64,000 nucleotides of DNA from positions 19,534-83,533 of the forward strand of contig FMBT01000469.1 in assembly GCA_900095095.1 (NCBI GenBank), written 5' to 3'. Source of the stretch: Fragilariopsis cylindrus CCMP1102. Its lineage: Eukaryota; Bacillariophyta; Bacillariophyceae; Bacillariales; Bacillariaceae. Under the pieces are notes generated by a model, which saw only the letters and a list, made by a program, of their open reading frames with translations, ran no database searches and was not told the origin of the DNA. Of the stretch, positions 34,266 to 45,817 are shown in pieces. Each line of letters begins with the position of its first letter. Within the stretch, counting starts at the first letter, position 1. A program made the translations under genes and the position numbers.

Positions 34266-34889
34266 TTAAAATTCTTGTGATGCTTTTTTACCACTCGATT
34301 TTTGACTTTTTTTAGGAAGTAATACCGCATGAATATTTGGTAACACACCACCCTGTGCAATTGTGACATCACCTAATAATTTATTAAGTTCTTCATCATT
34401 CTTTACCGCTAATGTTATGTGTCGTGGAATGATTCTACTTTTTTTATTATCCCGTGCGGCATTGCCGGCCAATTCTAAAATTTCCGCACATAAATATTCT
34501 AATACAGCTGCTAGGTATACTGGTGCACCTGCACCCATTCTTGTTGCATATTTGCCTTGACGTAAATATCGACCAATACGTCCCACCGGGAATTGCAAAC
34601 CAGCTTTTGCACTTGAGGTTGTACTAACTTTCTTTTCACCTCGGCCACCTTTTCCTTTTCCTATAATTAATTCATTCATTCATTCATTATAAAGTACGTA
34701 GAGGGTGTAGCAGTAGAAGCAGTGGTAGAGATATTAAACGAAAGAGTAGTTAGTGCATTGATTCCGAAGGGGCAGGGCAGGTAAACCATCAGAAATACAC
34801 ACACACAGAACTGCACTAAAATACATAGACTGTCTTTATATTTATGTCTCTTATCACGTATAGTATCGAAACGTACCTTTACCCGACAT
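34266..34889 (-). CDS. H2AX: histone H2A.X, two exons
   Basis: Exon 1 is only 13 bases (34889-34877, ATG TCG GGT AAA G), then a GTACGT donor. The acceptor lies at 34661, and exon 2 is 34660-34266. The joined protein begins MSGKGKGKGG and has the H2A histone fold: [64 protein letters not shown] and the docking segment [15 protein letters not shown]. It ends in SQEF, the SQ(E/D)-hydrophobic tail that PI3-kinase-like kinases phosphorylate at DNA breaks, so it is an H2A.X type. Length is about 135 residues, normal for H2A. No frame break is present. It probably depends on the upstream module at 35133-35257. Confidence 0.95.
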
Positions 34890-35132
34890 GATGAACGTTA
34901 ATTGTTATTAGTTAGTTAGTTAGTTAGTAAGTAGTAGTTAGTTTGGGTTGCTGCTTTTATGCTTTTGTCGATGTCGTCAGAAGCGAAGGGAATCGGAGGA
35001 AGGGGAGTGAGTGAGTCTTTTTTTCTTCAGGGCGGAATCTTGATGCGATGATGCCTTTGCTTTTTTCTGAATGCATGCAATGCTGCCTAGCCCCGTAGCA
35101 TATATGCATATCATCAACGACGGAAGAAAGAT

Positions 35133-35257
35133 TTGCGCGCGAACACGTCGTGAGTGCTAAGCAAAAGAAGCCAAAAAGAATTACAAAATATCCGGGTTCT
35201 CCCGCGCCATAATATACGAAGACGGGTTACGGAAAGACGACTACAATGAATTATTGA
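35133..35257 (-). promoter_or_regulatory. right copy of the inverted module, upstream of H2A.X
   Basis: This is the reverse complement of 31724-31827 with about 21 extra bases (the TTTTTGGCTTCTTTTGCTTA region). It ends 244 bases upstream of the H2A start codon and points towards it. TTGCGCGCGAAC near 35133-35144 resembles an E2F element, which would fit S-phase histone expression; that is inference. Its far end directly abuts a dispersed repeat. Confidence 0.7.
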
Positions 35258-35265
35258 ATTATTGA

Positions 35266-35420
35266 ATAGCATCAAGTATACACCTAAACAGTCATTTTTT
35301 TGGAAAATTAAACTATGAAGTTTAAAATTGACCTATTGGATGGAGAACTGTTATATTCCTTAGTCTTGTAAGCCTACTGATATCTCACAATGTAGGCTCA
35401 CACACAGAACACATTTTAGG
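35266..35420. repeat. dispersed repeat, copy 2 (truncated)
   Basis: It starts at TAGCATCAAGTATACACC and matches the first third of the copies at 16924 and 58980 (for example TGTAAGCCTACTGATATCTC and TCACAATGTAGGCTCA). It is cut at about 35420 by the TIR element. Confidence 0.75.
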
Positions 35421-35423
35421 GAA

Positions 35424-35988
35424 TTAACAGGATTCCTGTTATGGCGCCAAGGTTGGCGCCACTTTTTGGGGTCAAATTTTTGTGGGGGTGTTTCTCCCCC
35501 AAAAATTGGTCTTATCGCCCCATTTTGAGAGACAGCGCGTCTCCGAATAAGGGCACGTGCTTTCTTATTCAGTGAAAAACGCGGAAATTTCGTTGTATTG
35601 GACGCACCTACAGCGTTTATACGAGGCAATAATAATAATTTGGAAAGAGCTCTGTGGAATATTCGCGAAGAGGTGCAGGGATCGAATCGGGCGCGAGTAA
35701 AAGCACTAGGAATAATTTGATTGGATTTTCTGCGCGATATTTATGTACATGTACGATTCAACGTACCTCCTCTTGTGGGTCAGTTGGTCACAACCCACCG
35801 CGGTTGAAAATACGGACGTTGGTTCAATTCTTGCATGCGTCGAATTTGTACGTTTTGCACCAGTACTTTTATTATTATCAGCTTCCAAAGATTTTCATCT
35901 TATTTTTGAAAATTTCTTCTTCAAATTAACGCGTGTTATTAACACGTGTAAAATACTGCAAAATTCCTTATAACAGGAATCCTGTTAA
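35424..35988. mobile_element. 565-bp element with 19-bp terminal inverted repeats and TTAA ends
   Basis: The left end is TTAACAGGATTCCTGTTAT (35424-35442) and the right end is its exact reverse complement (35970-35988). Each end is itself nearly palindromic. TTAA at both extremes could be the target duplication, leaving a CAGGA-starting element. There is no transposase ORF, so the element is non-autonomous. It interrupts the junction between repeat copy 2 and the 190-bp satellite, and contains internal palindromes (GGCGCCAAGGTTGGCGCC; CGTGTTATTAACACG). TTAA ends recall piggyBac or Kolobok superfamilies, but I cannot assign it. Confidence 0.65.
35768..35836 (+). other. tRNA-like stretch with box A and box B
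   Basis: GTGGGTCAGTTGGTCA resembles a Pol III box A, and GGTTCAATTC, about 43 bases on, resembles box B. Between them a CCGCG-GTTGAAA-ATACGG stretch could be an anticodon arm with a TGA-containing loop. The acceptor ends do not pair, so this is not a functional tRNA. It may be a tRNA-derived head, as in SINEs. Confidence 0.35.
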
Positions 35989-36009
35989 AATGTACATGCG
36001 TACACACAA

Positions 36010-36590
36010 CAAAATATCTCATTTTCATTGAAAGTGTTGCAAAGGACAGCAACAAATGAGTCAAGTGCACAAACATTTGCATAGTGAATTAGAACATTGT
36101 GTTTGCCTCCTACAACTTTTTTGTTCCTGTGATGTGCTTGCAGAATAAAATTGGTTTGCTAATGTGGTAGGCACAAAAACAACAAGATTTTTGATCAAAA
36201 TGAACCACAAAATATCTCAGATAAAAGGGTTGCAGAAGACAAAACCAGATGAATCAGGTGGACTAGCATCTAGATATTGTATTAGAACATTCTGTTTGCC
36301 TCCTACCACTTTTCTGTTCCTGTGGTTGCGGAATAAAAATCATTTTGCTGTTGTGGTAGGCACACAAATAACAATATTTTTGATCAAAATGAACCACAAA
36401 ATATCTCATATAGAAGGGTTGCAGAGGACAACACCAAATAGGTAGGGTGCACAAACATCCACATAGTGTAGTAGAACATTGTGTTTGTGTCCTACAACTT
36501 TTTTGTTGTAGTGGTTTTTTGTTTTAGTGGTTGAGGAATAAAGATTGTTTTGCTGTTGTAGTAGGCACAAACAAAAACAACTAAGTGAAC
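36010..36590. repeat. three tandem units of ~190 bp
   Basis: Units start near 36012, 36210 and 36401, each with AATATCTCA. They share AGAACATT(G/C)TGTTTG, CCTCCTACAACTTTT, GTGGTAGGCACA and TTTTTGATCAAAATGAACC. Identity between units is moderate, so the array is old. A related single unit lies at 18003-18215. Confidence 0.85.
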
Positions 36591-38377
36591 AAGAGATCCA
36601 GGTGTAGGTTGGTGTGAAACACAATGGTCTATTAACAGTACTAGACGTATTGAATGTGTTTCCCTCCTACCATCCGTGGTGGTTCGTCATCACTTGACTA
36701 AAGTAATTCTGACTGGTATCATTTGTATCCAACAAATTCTCCAGTGGAGTTTGGTTATTGGAATATTAAACAACTTCGAATAATAAGTTGAATAACTTCT
36801 GCTTAGGTGAATAATAAGATGAGTAACTTCTCCTTAGGTTCTAGAACCAACCAAGTCATCCATCTCATACTCATAGGGGATGAACCAAGGGTCATGATCC
36901 CTCATACTTAACTTATTCTTGCCTCCAAAACACAAACATTGCATTTTGGCCAACATGTCATATTTCCATGCCCAAAAGTACCATCTAGAAATAGGCTGCC
37001 ACAACATCAAAAAAAGCAATTGGACCATGGTTTGAACACCCAGATACCTTCCATATATGCATATGGTCAAAGTCATATTGGTGGTGGAGTGGGGCGGGGA
37101 ACAATAGCATAGACATAAAATGGCCCAAGATGCACATGTTGCAAAGATATTTGAGATTTTACCGCCCATACCAGGTATGCTGAGTCCCAAATAAAATAGC
37201 TAGACATCAACCTAATTCATAAAGCTTTTGGATTATATCATTGCTTTAGGTAACCATACATATATTTAGAGTGTCATTGGTCAAAATCCACTGCTATTAA
37301 AACACACAATTTCTTACTACTAATTGCCAAGTATGGGTGTAATCAAGGCTGTTATGCACCATCAATACAGACCTAATAACCTTGAAAGATTATATGGAGC
37401 TCAACATTATACCTATGGGTACAAGGTACAATTATTGCTTAGGGATGTAGGGAGGTTAGAAAGGTGTCAGGGTGTGCTAAGCCCCAAAGGGTCATTTAGG
37501 CCCCAAAACAGGTTCCCCCTTTAGCCCCCACATCAGCATGGTCCTGCCCACAGCTTGCAAAGTTTATATTCCCTTTGGTGTATATGGTCAACCTCATGTG
37601 CTTACTTTGGGACAATTCATCTTTTTGAGTGTGTACTACGTCGCATACCCCCCCCCCCCCCAAATGGGCCATTTTCCCATGTCCTAGGCTGCATCACACC
37701 CTTTACCACCTTCCAGTGTGAAGAAAACATACCTAGCACCCCAAAGTCCGGTCCAGGCATCCACCGCATGCATATTAAGCTCAGATTATACCATCTGATT
37801 GGGACTTTATACATGCTAGGATGGGTTAGAATGACAGAAAGTGGAGTGGTACAGGTAGCAAGTACCACAGGACGTGATTTAGTTTTTTCGAAATAAAAAC
37901 TAAATAAGTACAAGTCTTTCCTTTGTACAGTAGTGCCAAGTATGAGAGAGAGAAAGTCAACCAAGGGTACAGTACAACAAGTACTTGTATGAAGTAACAA
38001 CATGATACTGTATTAAGAGAGAAGGGAGAACGATCGAGATGACGTCGTATCTAATTTTGGCCTCCCCCCTTCCCCCAGACTTACCGTACCAACGTGAGTT
38101 TGAATACAAGTAACAAAAAACAATACCATACTGAAGAGAAGGGAGAAAAAGCGAGATGATATCGTACAGTACTTGTATTTGTTCCCCCCGAGCCCTGCTA
38201 CTATCACGAATCACAAACTAGGGTGGACGACAGGCATTATTTTAACTGGTTCAACATTATTTAATATAAGAAGTCCTATTTTATCATCTACAGGTATATC
38301 CTTATTATTTATTTATTTTTCTTCTTTTCCTTTTTGATAAAATTCTCTGCTCAAGCGTCTATTGAATACTTTTTCGA
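36591..38377. other. gene-poor region, possible old repeat remnants
   Basis: A run of 14 C lies at 37648-37661. Between 36830 and 37890 G+C is higher and the text differs from flanking DNA, as in decayed transposable elements, but no domain is readable. Near 37985-38185 two similar segments (both with AGAGAAGGGAGAA) are repeated. No gene is supported. Confidence 0.4.
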
Positions 38378-41300
38378 CTACAATTTCGAAGCAGATGCCT
38401 CGACTGCCATCTGTCGAAGTGCCTTACTACTTTCGATACCTGTTGCATCAACAAGTTGAGAAAATATTCCCTCTTCATTGGAGAGTAAATTTGTTGGTGA
38501 ATCAAATTCTGATGCACGCCCATTATCCATCACTAAAACACAATCGTAATCCATACGGTATTTAATCGATGAGCGATCGTCACCAGTGTCGTATTGGGAA
38601 ATCTTGTCCGGAGCATTCTTTGGATGAATGCATCGGTTTCTCCATCAATACTTGCTGTTGCCTCATCAAGGACCAGTACTTTTGGCTGAGATAATAATGC
38701 ACGTGCAAGATTTAATAATTGACGTTCCCCGACACTGTAATTGCTTCCACCTTCTTCCAACTTCATTGAAAGAAGAACCTCTGTAGTGGCGGTACTACTT
38801 CCCATGCGAACGGATTGTAAGGCTTCCATAATTTCTCCATCAGTCCGTTGTTCGAACGGGTCAAGACATTCACGTAGATTAGCACCAGCTAAGAACGGAT
38901 CTTGCGGTATGATTGACATCCCCTTCCTCGTACATCGGACAACCCAATGTGCTTAAGTCGATACCATCAAGAAGAATTTGTCCTGATTCGATTTCAACCA
39001 GTCGGAATAATGCAACCGTTATGCTTGATTTTCCCTGAAGTATAGTTTTTAAGTAGATGTGTACGTATAGTAGCAGTGAAGGAAGAAAATGAATGGATTT
39101 AAAATTAGAAAGATCAGAAGAGGAATTGCAATCAGAGAAAGAGAATAATAAAACCAAGAAAGGGCAGGATAAATAACACAACGTACCGCTCCTGTTCGAC
39201 CGACGATACCACATGTTTTACCAGCAGGAATTTCAAATGACAAATCATTCAATGCTAATGGTAAGCCATCTCGATACCTTAAAAAACATTTTTAAATTCT
39301 AATAAACCTTGCTGCGGCCACGATTTTGATAAGGCATTTATTGATGATCCATCCTCCATAATCGTAGTTTCAGTTTCCATTGATCTTTCACTGGGCAGTT
39401 CTGCCATAGCATCAACTCTTTCTATGGCCGTGATTGCTGCTTCTGTTTCACTAAACGTGTCAACTAGAAAGTTTAATGTTATAGTAAAATTCGAAGTCCA
39501 TGTTATCAATAATCCAGCTAATCCAGCTGTTGTATTTAATTGTTCGTTCAAACATACGACTAAAACACTCGTTGTTAATACCACAAGTGATCCTAATACT
39601 TCCATTCGGATACCTAACCATCTTTGGACCGATACATAATTTAATAATGCACTACTGTTAACGTCAACAATATTTTCAAATTTCGTTATAAAATTTCGAT
39701 CCTGATGAAATATTCGGATGGATGTTGAACCCTCCAAACATTCACTGACCATTGACTGGAGTGGACTTCTTGATAATGCATCAATCTTTGTAGATCCGGT
39801 CCTGTATGACGATAATGATGCATAAGTAATAAATACAATCCACTAATAGGGAATAATACGAAAGCCGACCAAGGCAAAATAGCAACTTGGACGACGATAC
39901 TAGCAACATACCATGAACAACTTATAATAAACATTGATATAACTTGCGTAAGAGTAACATCATTGACGTCCGTATCATATGTAAATCTATTAAGGATCCG
40001 TCCCATTGGTACAGTTTCAAAATAACTCATCGGTGCTCTTAAGACGCTGCCCAACATACCATTAAAAACATTTTTGGTAGCACGGACACCACCAGTGACG
40101 GTAAATTCCGATCGAAGTGCTGTTGAAAATAATGATATTGCTACAATAATTGCATATACTTTTAGATATTGATATTGTGCTGATAGTCCATTAATTTGTG
40201 GTTCAAATTGAAAACCTAAAAATGCAACCTCTGTATATGCCCCGGTCGCCCAAACAGCAAGGAACCATTCCACACAGACATATGCAGATCGATCAATCAG
40301 CAATAAAACAAATACGGTAACAATATAACATATCCCACCAGCACGTTGAAACCATAAAAGCCATGTTTTAAAACTACTTAAACCATGTTCACGTAATTCC
40401 CTTTGCATAATTTTATTATTCTTTTGTTGTTGTTGTTGAACTTTATGATGATCTTTATTAGTAGTAGAAACCTTGCTACTAGCTGTTGTGTCTCCTTTAG
40501 TTTTCTTTTTTCTATTGTCATTCCTCTCATCATCTTCTCCGTTGTCGTGCGTATTTTCGCGGACTTGAGATTGGATATGATCAACAGCACGACGTGTAGG
40601 TTCATCGTAACAGTCATCGACGGCACTGCTACTGCTTTCGAATTTAGTTAATTCGTCCCATGTACCCATAAATTGATTACGACCATTCACCATTAAAAGT
40701 ATTTGGTCAACACTTCTGTGTGAGATAAAATGTGATGCATGTGTTACCAATAGCACAGCACTATTCTTCAATAATGCTTGTGGTGAAGCAATTAGTCTTT
40801 CAAATACAATTTTACCTGTACCAGCATCTAATGCCGAAAATGGATCATCTAATATAATGCAACTCGACGATGATTGTGCTGCTTTGTATGCAGCACGAGC
40901 TAATGAAATTCTTTGCCTTTGTCCACCCGACAATGTCACACCACGTTCACCTATTTGAATTAAATCGGAACCACCTAATTGCTGTATGTCTGGCCGTAAC
41001 GCACATGCATCTAATACTGCATTGTATCGTTTTCATTTAATGGTGTACCAAATAGTATGTTTTCTCTTAATGATTGATTTAATATAAATGGATCTTGTGG
41101 CGCATACGAATATTGGCCATGTTTTTGTACCATCATCGTCCCTTTTGTTTTTGTTGTTGAGGATGGGGCATGCTTATCGTTTGTCGTATTCGTTTCTGTA
41201 GAGTAGCGATGGCGATGGTTCAGTACACGATCAGCTTCATCTAGGATACCGTTAATAAGTGTAGATTTGCCAGATCCAACTGGACCACAAACAACTAATA

Positions 41301-43411
41301 CTTGTCCTTTTCTTAATTCGAAACTGAAGTCACCTGCGGTAAATGAAAGACCATCGTTGCTGGTACAACCAACACCACCATTCTCAACTACTTCTTCTTC
41401 TTCTTCTTCTGTTGGTTCTTCTTCAGGTGCTTTTCCTACACGGAAACGTGCATGTGATAATCTTAAAGGAACCACGTCGTCGTCGCCTTTGTCAGCAGCA
41501 GCAACATCGACAATAGTAGCAACAGTAGTAGCAGTAGCAGCTGTGATAGTAGAAGAACGTGTAGTAGTAGTAGTATCAGCTATATCATGCTTATCAGTAT
41601 CAGTATCGTTATCATGACGTAATGGTCTTTGTAAGAATGATGATATTCTACGTACTGCTGATAAGGCTTGTGCTGCTTTACCAATCAATCGTCCAGCAAA
41701 ATTTATTGGAAACCGTAATGCACCAAATAGTAATAATACACCAAATGTATCAGCTGCTGTTAATATATGTTGATTAGTGGAGGATGTTGTTAAGACATAG
41801 GTTGCAAATGTTGCACCTGTTGCTAATACCGGTGATGATACTGTCATAACTAATGTTGTGGCCCACCATGCTTGTTCTTTTGCTAATAATGATAATTCTT
41901 TTGATCGGACATCTTCCACCCTTTGTTTGTATTTTGTTTCATAACCATTGAGTTTCGTGGATCGGATACCCATTAACATGGAACATGTAATTTCCACACG
42001 TTCATCACTTAATTCACACGTTGACTTCTAACCTTTGTCATTTGTTTGGTGACCAAATTAATGATTGGAAGGAAAGCAATTAATACAACAATACCAACTA
42101 ATGTTGATGGACCCATCACATAACATAAAAACCATGTTACTAATATATTGATAATGGCTGTTGTTTTGTTGGTGTGTTTGTTGTGTGGGTGTGTTTTTGG
42201 TTGGATTGGATTACAAAATAAGCGTTTGAAAGAAAAGGAAAGAAAAAAAAGTTGTGTGAGTATTTATATACACACAAGAAAGGATCGATTACAACAAAAC
42301 AATAAGGTAGTAACTTATATAAACTTATATAACTTGAACTTACCAATGCCCATATTAAATGTCCTTCTTGTGTCACTTCATATAATTTTTGACAATCGAC
42401 TGCCACTAAATTAGTAATTTCACCAGAGGTTAAGGAGCTTTTACCCACCGGTGATAACAGTAATACATGTTTATAGATTATATTCACTGTGCACTTCGAA
42501 TGGCAATACCAGTCTTCATGGACTGGTGTCGATGTCGATGATTGGACAACCATTAATAAATGTCATGAATGTTAACAAGCAACACCAGATTAATCCCTCC
42601 TGTATCACATTAACATTACCACTTTCATCTTCTAAACATATAATAGTTGACGTACCACTAATGGCATTGTTGAAATACATAATGTAGATACTAATTGATA
42701 TATACCAGCTGGTACGTAAGTTGGTTTTGATATATCCATAATGTTTTTAATAATATTGTTTTTGTTGTGTTTTTTGGTGTTTTTCTTTGTATTCTTTGAA
42801 TTATTCACTAATTTTTCCCAATACGATTCAAATTTTAACAAGTTTCAATGATTTCATTTCACGTGGTACTGGATATAAATCATTGATGTTAAATGATAGT
42901 CGTCATCTGAAGAATTGTTTGAATCATCATTGTTATCTTCGTTGTGATTTTTACTAGCAGCAGCACCTTTCGTAGTATGACATTCATATAAGAATAGGTC
43001 CAAATAGTATACATTCGTATAGTCCAACGTACTAGTAAAATAAAAACGTTTGGCTTAAGCTTGTTGGATGATGATGATTCGTCTACGATGATACTGTCTT
43101 CAGGCCAATAGAGTGGTGTTTGATGATAGCCTGATGATGAGCAGTCTGATTATGACTTCCAGAAGAAGCAATGGCTGTGTTGTCTTCATAGTCCTTCTTT
43201 TTCTTTCATTATCATATCTTGAGAGGATGATTCGTCTGATACGTCCCCATCGCCCCACCACCCACCACCACCACTTGTACTGCTCCCACCTTCTTCATCG
43301 GTCTCCTCTACTATGCTACTGCTATTGCTATTGAGGATCTTCGTCGTTGTTTGTTGGTCATCGTTGCTGTTGCTGTTGCTGGTTGACGTTGCTGTTGCCG
43401 TCGTTGGTCAT
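38378..43411 (-). CDS. ABCC/MRP-type ABC transporter, full length, heavily frame-broken
   Basis: Two halves of an exporter can be read in order by allowing -1 shifts. After a low-complexity start (ATG 43411) come [13 protein letters not shown] and FESYWEKL, a first membrane domain ([30 protein letters not shown]), and [11 protein letters not shown] (Walker A) with [35 protein letters not shown] (signature) and [12 protein letters not shown] (Walker B) complete NBD1. The second half has [17 protein letters not shown] and [14 protein letters not shown], then NBD2: [15 protein letters not shown] joined across an intron (39186-39035) to [17 protein letters not shown]2 continues with [35 protein letters not shown] and [11 protein letters not shown], and the protein ends [13 protein letters not shown]...SASKL at 38378. 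A second intron is 42343-42158. NBD1 has Asp-Asp in Walker B and NBD2 Asp-Glu, as expected for MRP proteins with one degenerate site. At least 13 breaks exist. It probably exports conjugates into the vacuole or out of the cell. Confidence 0.85.
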
Positions 43412-45071
43412 CTTCATTTACACACAGAAAGTTATTGTACGTAGTTAGAATATAAAAGTCACAAAAGAAAAAAGGAACCGGGTTGCTCGACAAACAAAAC
43501 AAATACTGTACAGTATAGGATTTTCTTGTTTTGTTTTGTTTTGTATTTTTTTTTTTTATTTTGTTTTCTGCGTTGTTTTGGGTTTTTCTAATGTTCTCTT
43601 TTGTATGGGATATCGATTTGATTGATCTTCGATTTGATTCCGATTCGATTTGATTCACTTTTACTTACGTAAGTTATTAGTGTGACATATTTATTTACTT
43701 ACGTAACGTTACTGGGACATATAATATATATATTATAGGAGTATATCAAAAGAAGACAAAATTCAATATTCAAAGGCGGCAATTGAATAGAGATCGGTGA
43801 TGTTGCGTTGGATGAGTTGTTGCTTCGGTGATGTTATATTGTATGCGAGACTTCGGTTTGTTTCTGTGGATGAAAAAAAACTGGACTGAGCAAGAATAGA
43901 ACAATGAAGAATATTGATCGATAATAGTTGTGTCACGCTTCGCTCTAATAGTGTATACAATTAAGTTAATTTTTGTTAGGAGGTGTTTGTGTATTATTGT
44001 TGTGGCCCCGTTTTGATAGATAACAATTATTGGTGAAGAATGTTAAACAAACGCTAACTCAATCACTCGTGAGTACTGTACTGTACACGTGTATTATGCA
44101 TCATCATCGTTTTTATTCGGGTTCGCCACCCACGCCGCCACGGCTCATATTTATAATATTATTAAGCAATAATTACAGTACTGTAATGGAAAAGAACGTA
44201 TTGATTGCAATAAGCAAAATCTCGAATTGCCATAATTATAATATTATTATTTTCCCAAATACAGTACTTTTACGTAATCATCACTCACTCACAGCGCATC
44301 ATAAATATAAATACTGTATATAAATAAACATAAACGCATACTACTGTACTAAATAGTAGTATCTGTCTTCGCCCAAGACTGATATTCATGAATTACTTTA
44401 TTGAGATCACAATCTCAACTGTGAAGATGATATTTTCTCAACATTGTATTATGATCCCACCAACAAAAAATCATACCAGGAAAACCTATTATAAAAAGGA
44501 TCTGATTCATTCATTCATTATTTGATTCAGATTTGAAAATAATATGAGTGGTGGGAGGGAGGATAAAAATGAAGCTGGTCTCTGTTCTGTCAAGGTGGTT
44601 CAGGTTCTTTCTGAACTCCTCTTCCACTCTACATATTATATGGACGGTTTCATTCTTGGCCCTATGCCTTTTTTGTATCACGTTACCTTCTGATTTTGGC
44701 AGGCAATTCCTTACTGTTGGACTTGTTGGTCCTAGCAATGATAGGTAGAAGTTATCATCAATTGTTTTACGTGTACCATGCTCTTTATTGCTAGTTGTGT
44801 CCCTACCATGCCATTGCATGAAGATACTGCACATTTAGTTTTGGTAGTGTTCTTTAGTGGTATGTACTATTGGCTGCATGCAGTACTCTGTTAGGTATTT
44901 TGAATCTGTCAAAATGTTACTGTAAAAACTTTATTTTTTGTCTTACTATTGGTACTAACTATAATATTGTTGCAGATCTCTACTTCCTTCCATTTTCTTT
45001 TGTTTTGTTCTGTTATTGATCACTACCACATCTTCTTTGTTAAAGCTTGCATCACATCTTGCATTCCCAAC
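43412..45071. other. intergenic region
   Basis: No intact gene is seen. A minus-strand frame at 44511-44834 has plausible coding texture but no recognisable domain and may be part of the decayed sequence flanking the retrotransposon. Confidence 0.35.
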
Positions 45072-45265
45072 TAATTTTGGTACTGATAGTAGTATTCATA
45101 ACTTGTCCCTTCCCATAAATATACATGTGCCTTCTTTACCTTTGTTGGTAATGATGGTAAATCTGAATCTTTTGTTGCTGCAATTGAATGCATGGTAGAT
45201 CCAATTTTTGCACATCTTACCTTTATTTCTTCTGTTGAAAGCATTTTGCCTTCACATCCTACACT
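45072..45265 (-). pseudogene. decayed ORF fragment next to the retrotransposon
   Basis: The minus strand reads CEGKMLSTEEIKVRCAKIGS, HSIAATKDSDLPSLPTKVKK and AHVYLWEGTSYEYYYQYQN before a stop, a coding-like stretch without start or family. It may belong with the fragment at 52160-52800, split by the LTR element. Confidence 0.35.
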
Positions 45266-45507
45266 GGTAAGAAGCGGAATGGTGCTGCTGTGTCAGGGTG
45301 GGCCTCAAATCAGTGGTGCTAGAGATGCTAGTGGTGCTAGTGCTAGAGATGCTAGTGGTGCTAGTATCAAATAAGGGTTGCCCTCGAATGTTATTTTAGC
45401 GCCCAAGTCCCTAGTGTATCTTAGTATCAGCTAGACGCTTAGATGGTAGAAATAACAGGAGAAAAATGTTGGTTGTTAGCTTGTACTAGTGATCCTTAGT
45501 TTCACTC

Positions 45508-45512
45508 TGGTG
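45508..45512. repeat. 5-bp target-site duplication, left
   Basis: TGGTG directly precedes the left LTR and recurs directly after the right LTR at 52015-52019. Confidence 0.85.
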
Positions 45513-45817
45513 TATTAGAAGTAAATACGAATACATATAGTAGTTGTTAACTGTCTATTAGTTATTAGAGTTACAATGATGTTAGAGATTAAAGTGAGCA
45601 CAGTATGTTGTTACATCCTGTGATCCAATCTCATGTGTTGGTGTTTCTTCTTGTACAAAGCTATCTTCATCTATTATTGGGCGATGGTGTGGCAGTTGAA
45701 TCAGTTGATTCCAGTCAGTTGAACTGTAGTTTAACTGTACTCTATCGCTCACCTCTGTTGAGTCACAGTTGAGTAGTTAGTCGAACTAGTCAACCTTAAC
45801 GTGCTAATAATCTAACA
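45513..45817 (-). repeat. 3' LTR
   Basis: This 305-bp copy corresponds base for base, as far as I can read, with 51710-52014. The last seven codons of pol run into it. Confidence 0.95.

Noticed and set aside
31724-35257. Autonomous transposon bounded by the inverted ~100-bp arms
   Set aside because: The interior holds a histone and a membrane-protein gene but no transposase, and I see no target duplication outside the arms. It is kept only as one of several explanations.
35768-35836. Functional tRNA gene
   Set aside because: Acceptor and T stems do not pair; only internal promoter-like words are present.
36834-37190. 118-residue minus-strand ORF as a gene
   Set aside because: It has no recognisable domain, lies in repeat-like DNA, and its composition is not distinct from random frames nearby.
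39275-39295. Classical programmed -1 slippery site in the ABC gene
   Set aside because: The T6 run before TAA looks slippery, but other breaks in the same gene have no slippery heptamer, so a shared programmed mechanism is not supported.
19081-43411. Alternative genetic code with TGA or TAG as sense codons
   Set aside because: Downstream motifs continue in a different frame after nearly all these stops, so reassignment would not restore the proteins. Intact genes end at normal stops.
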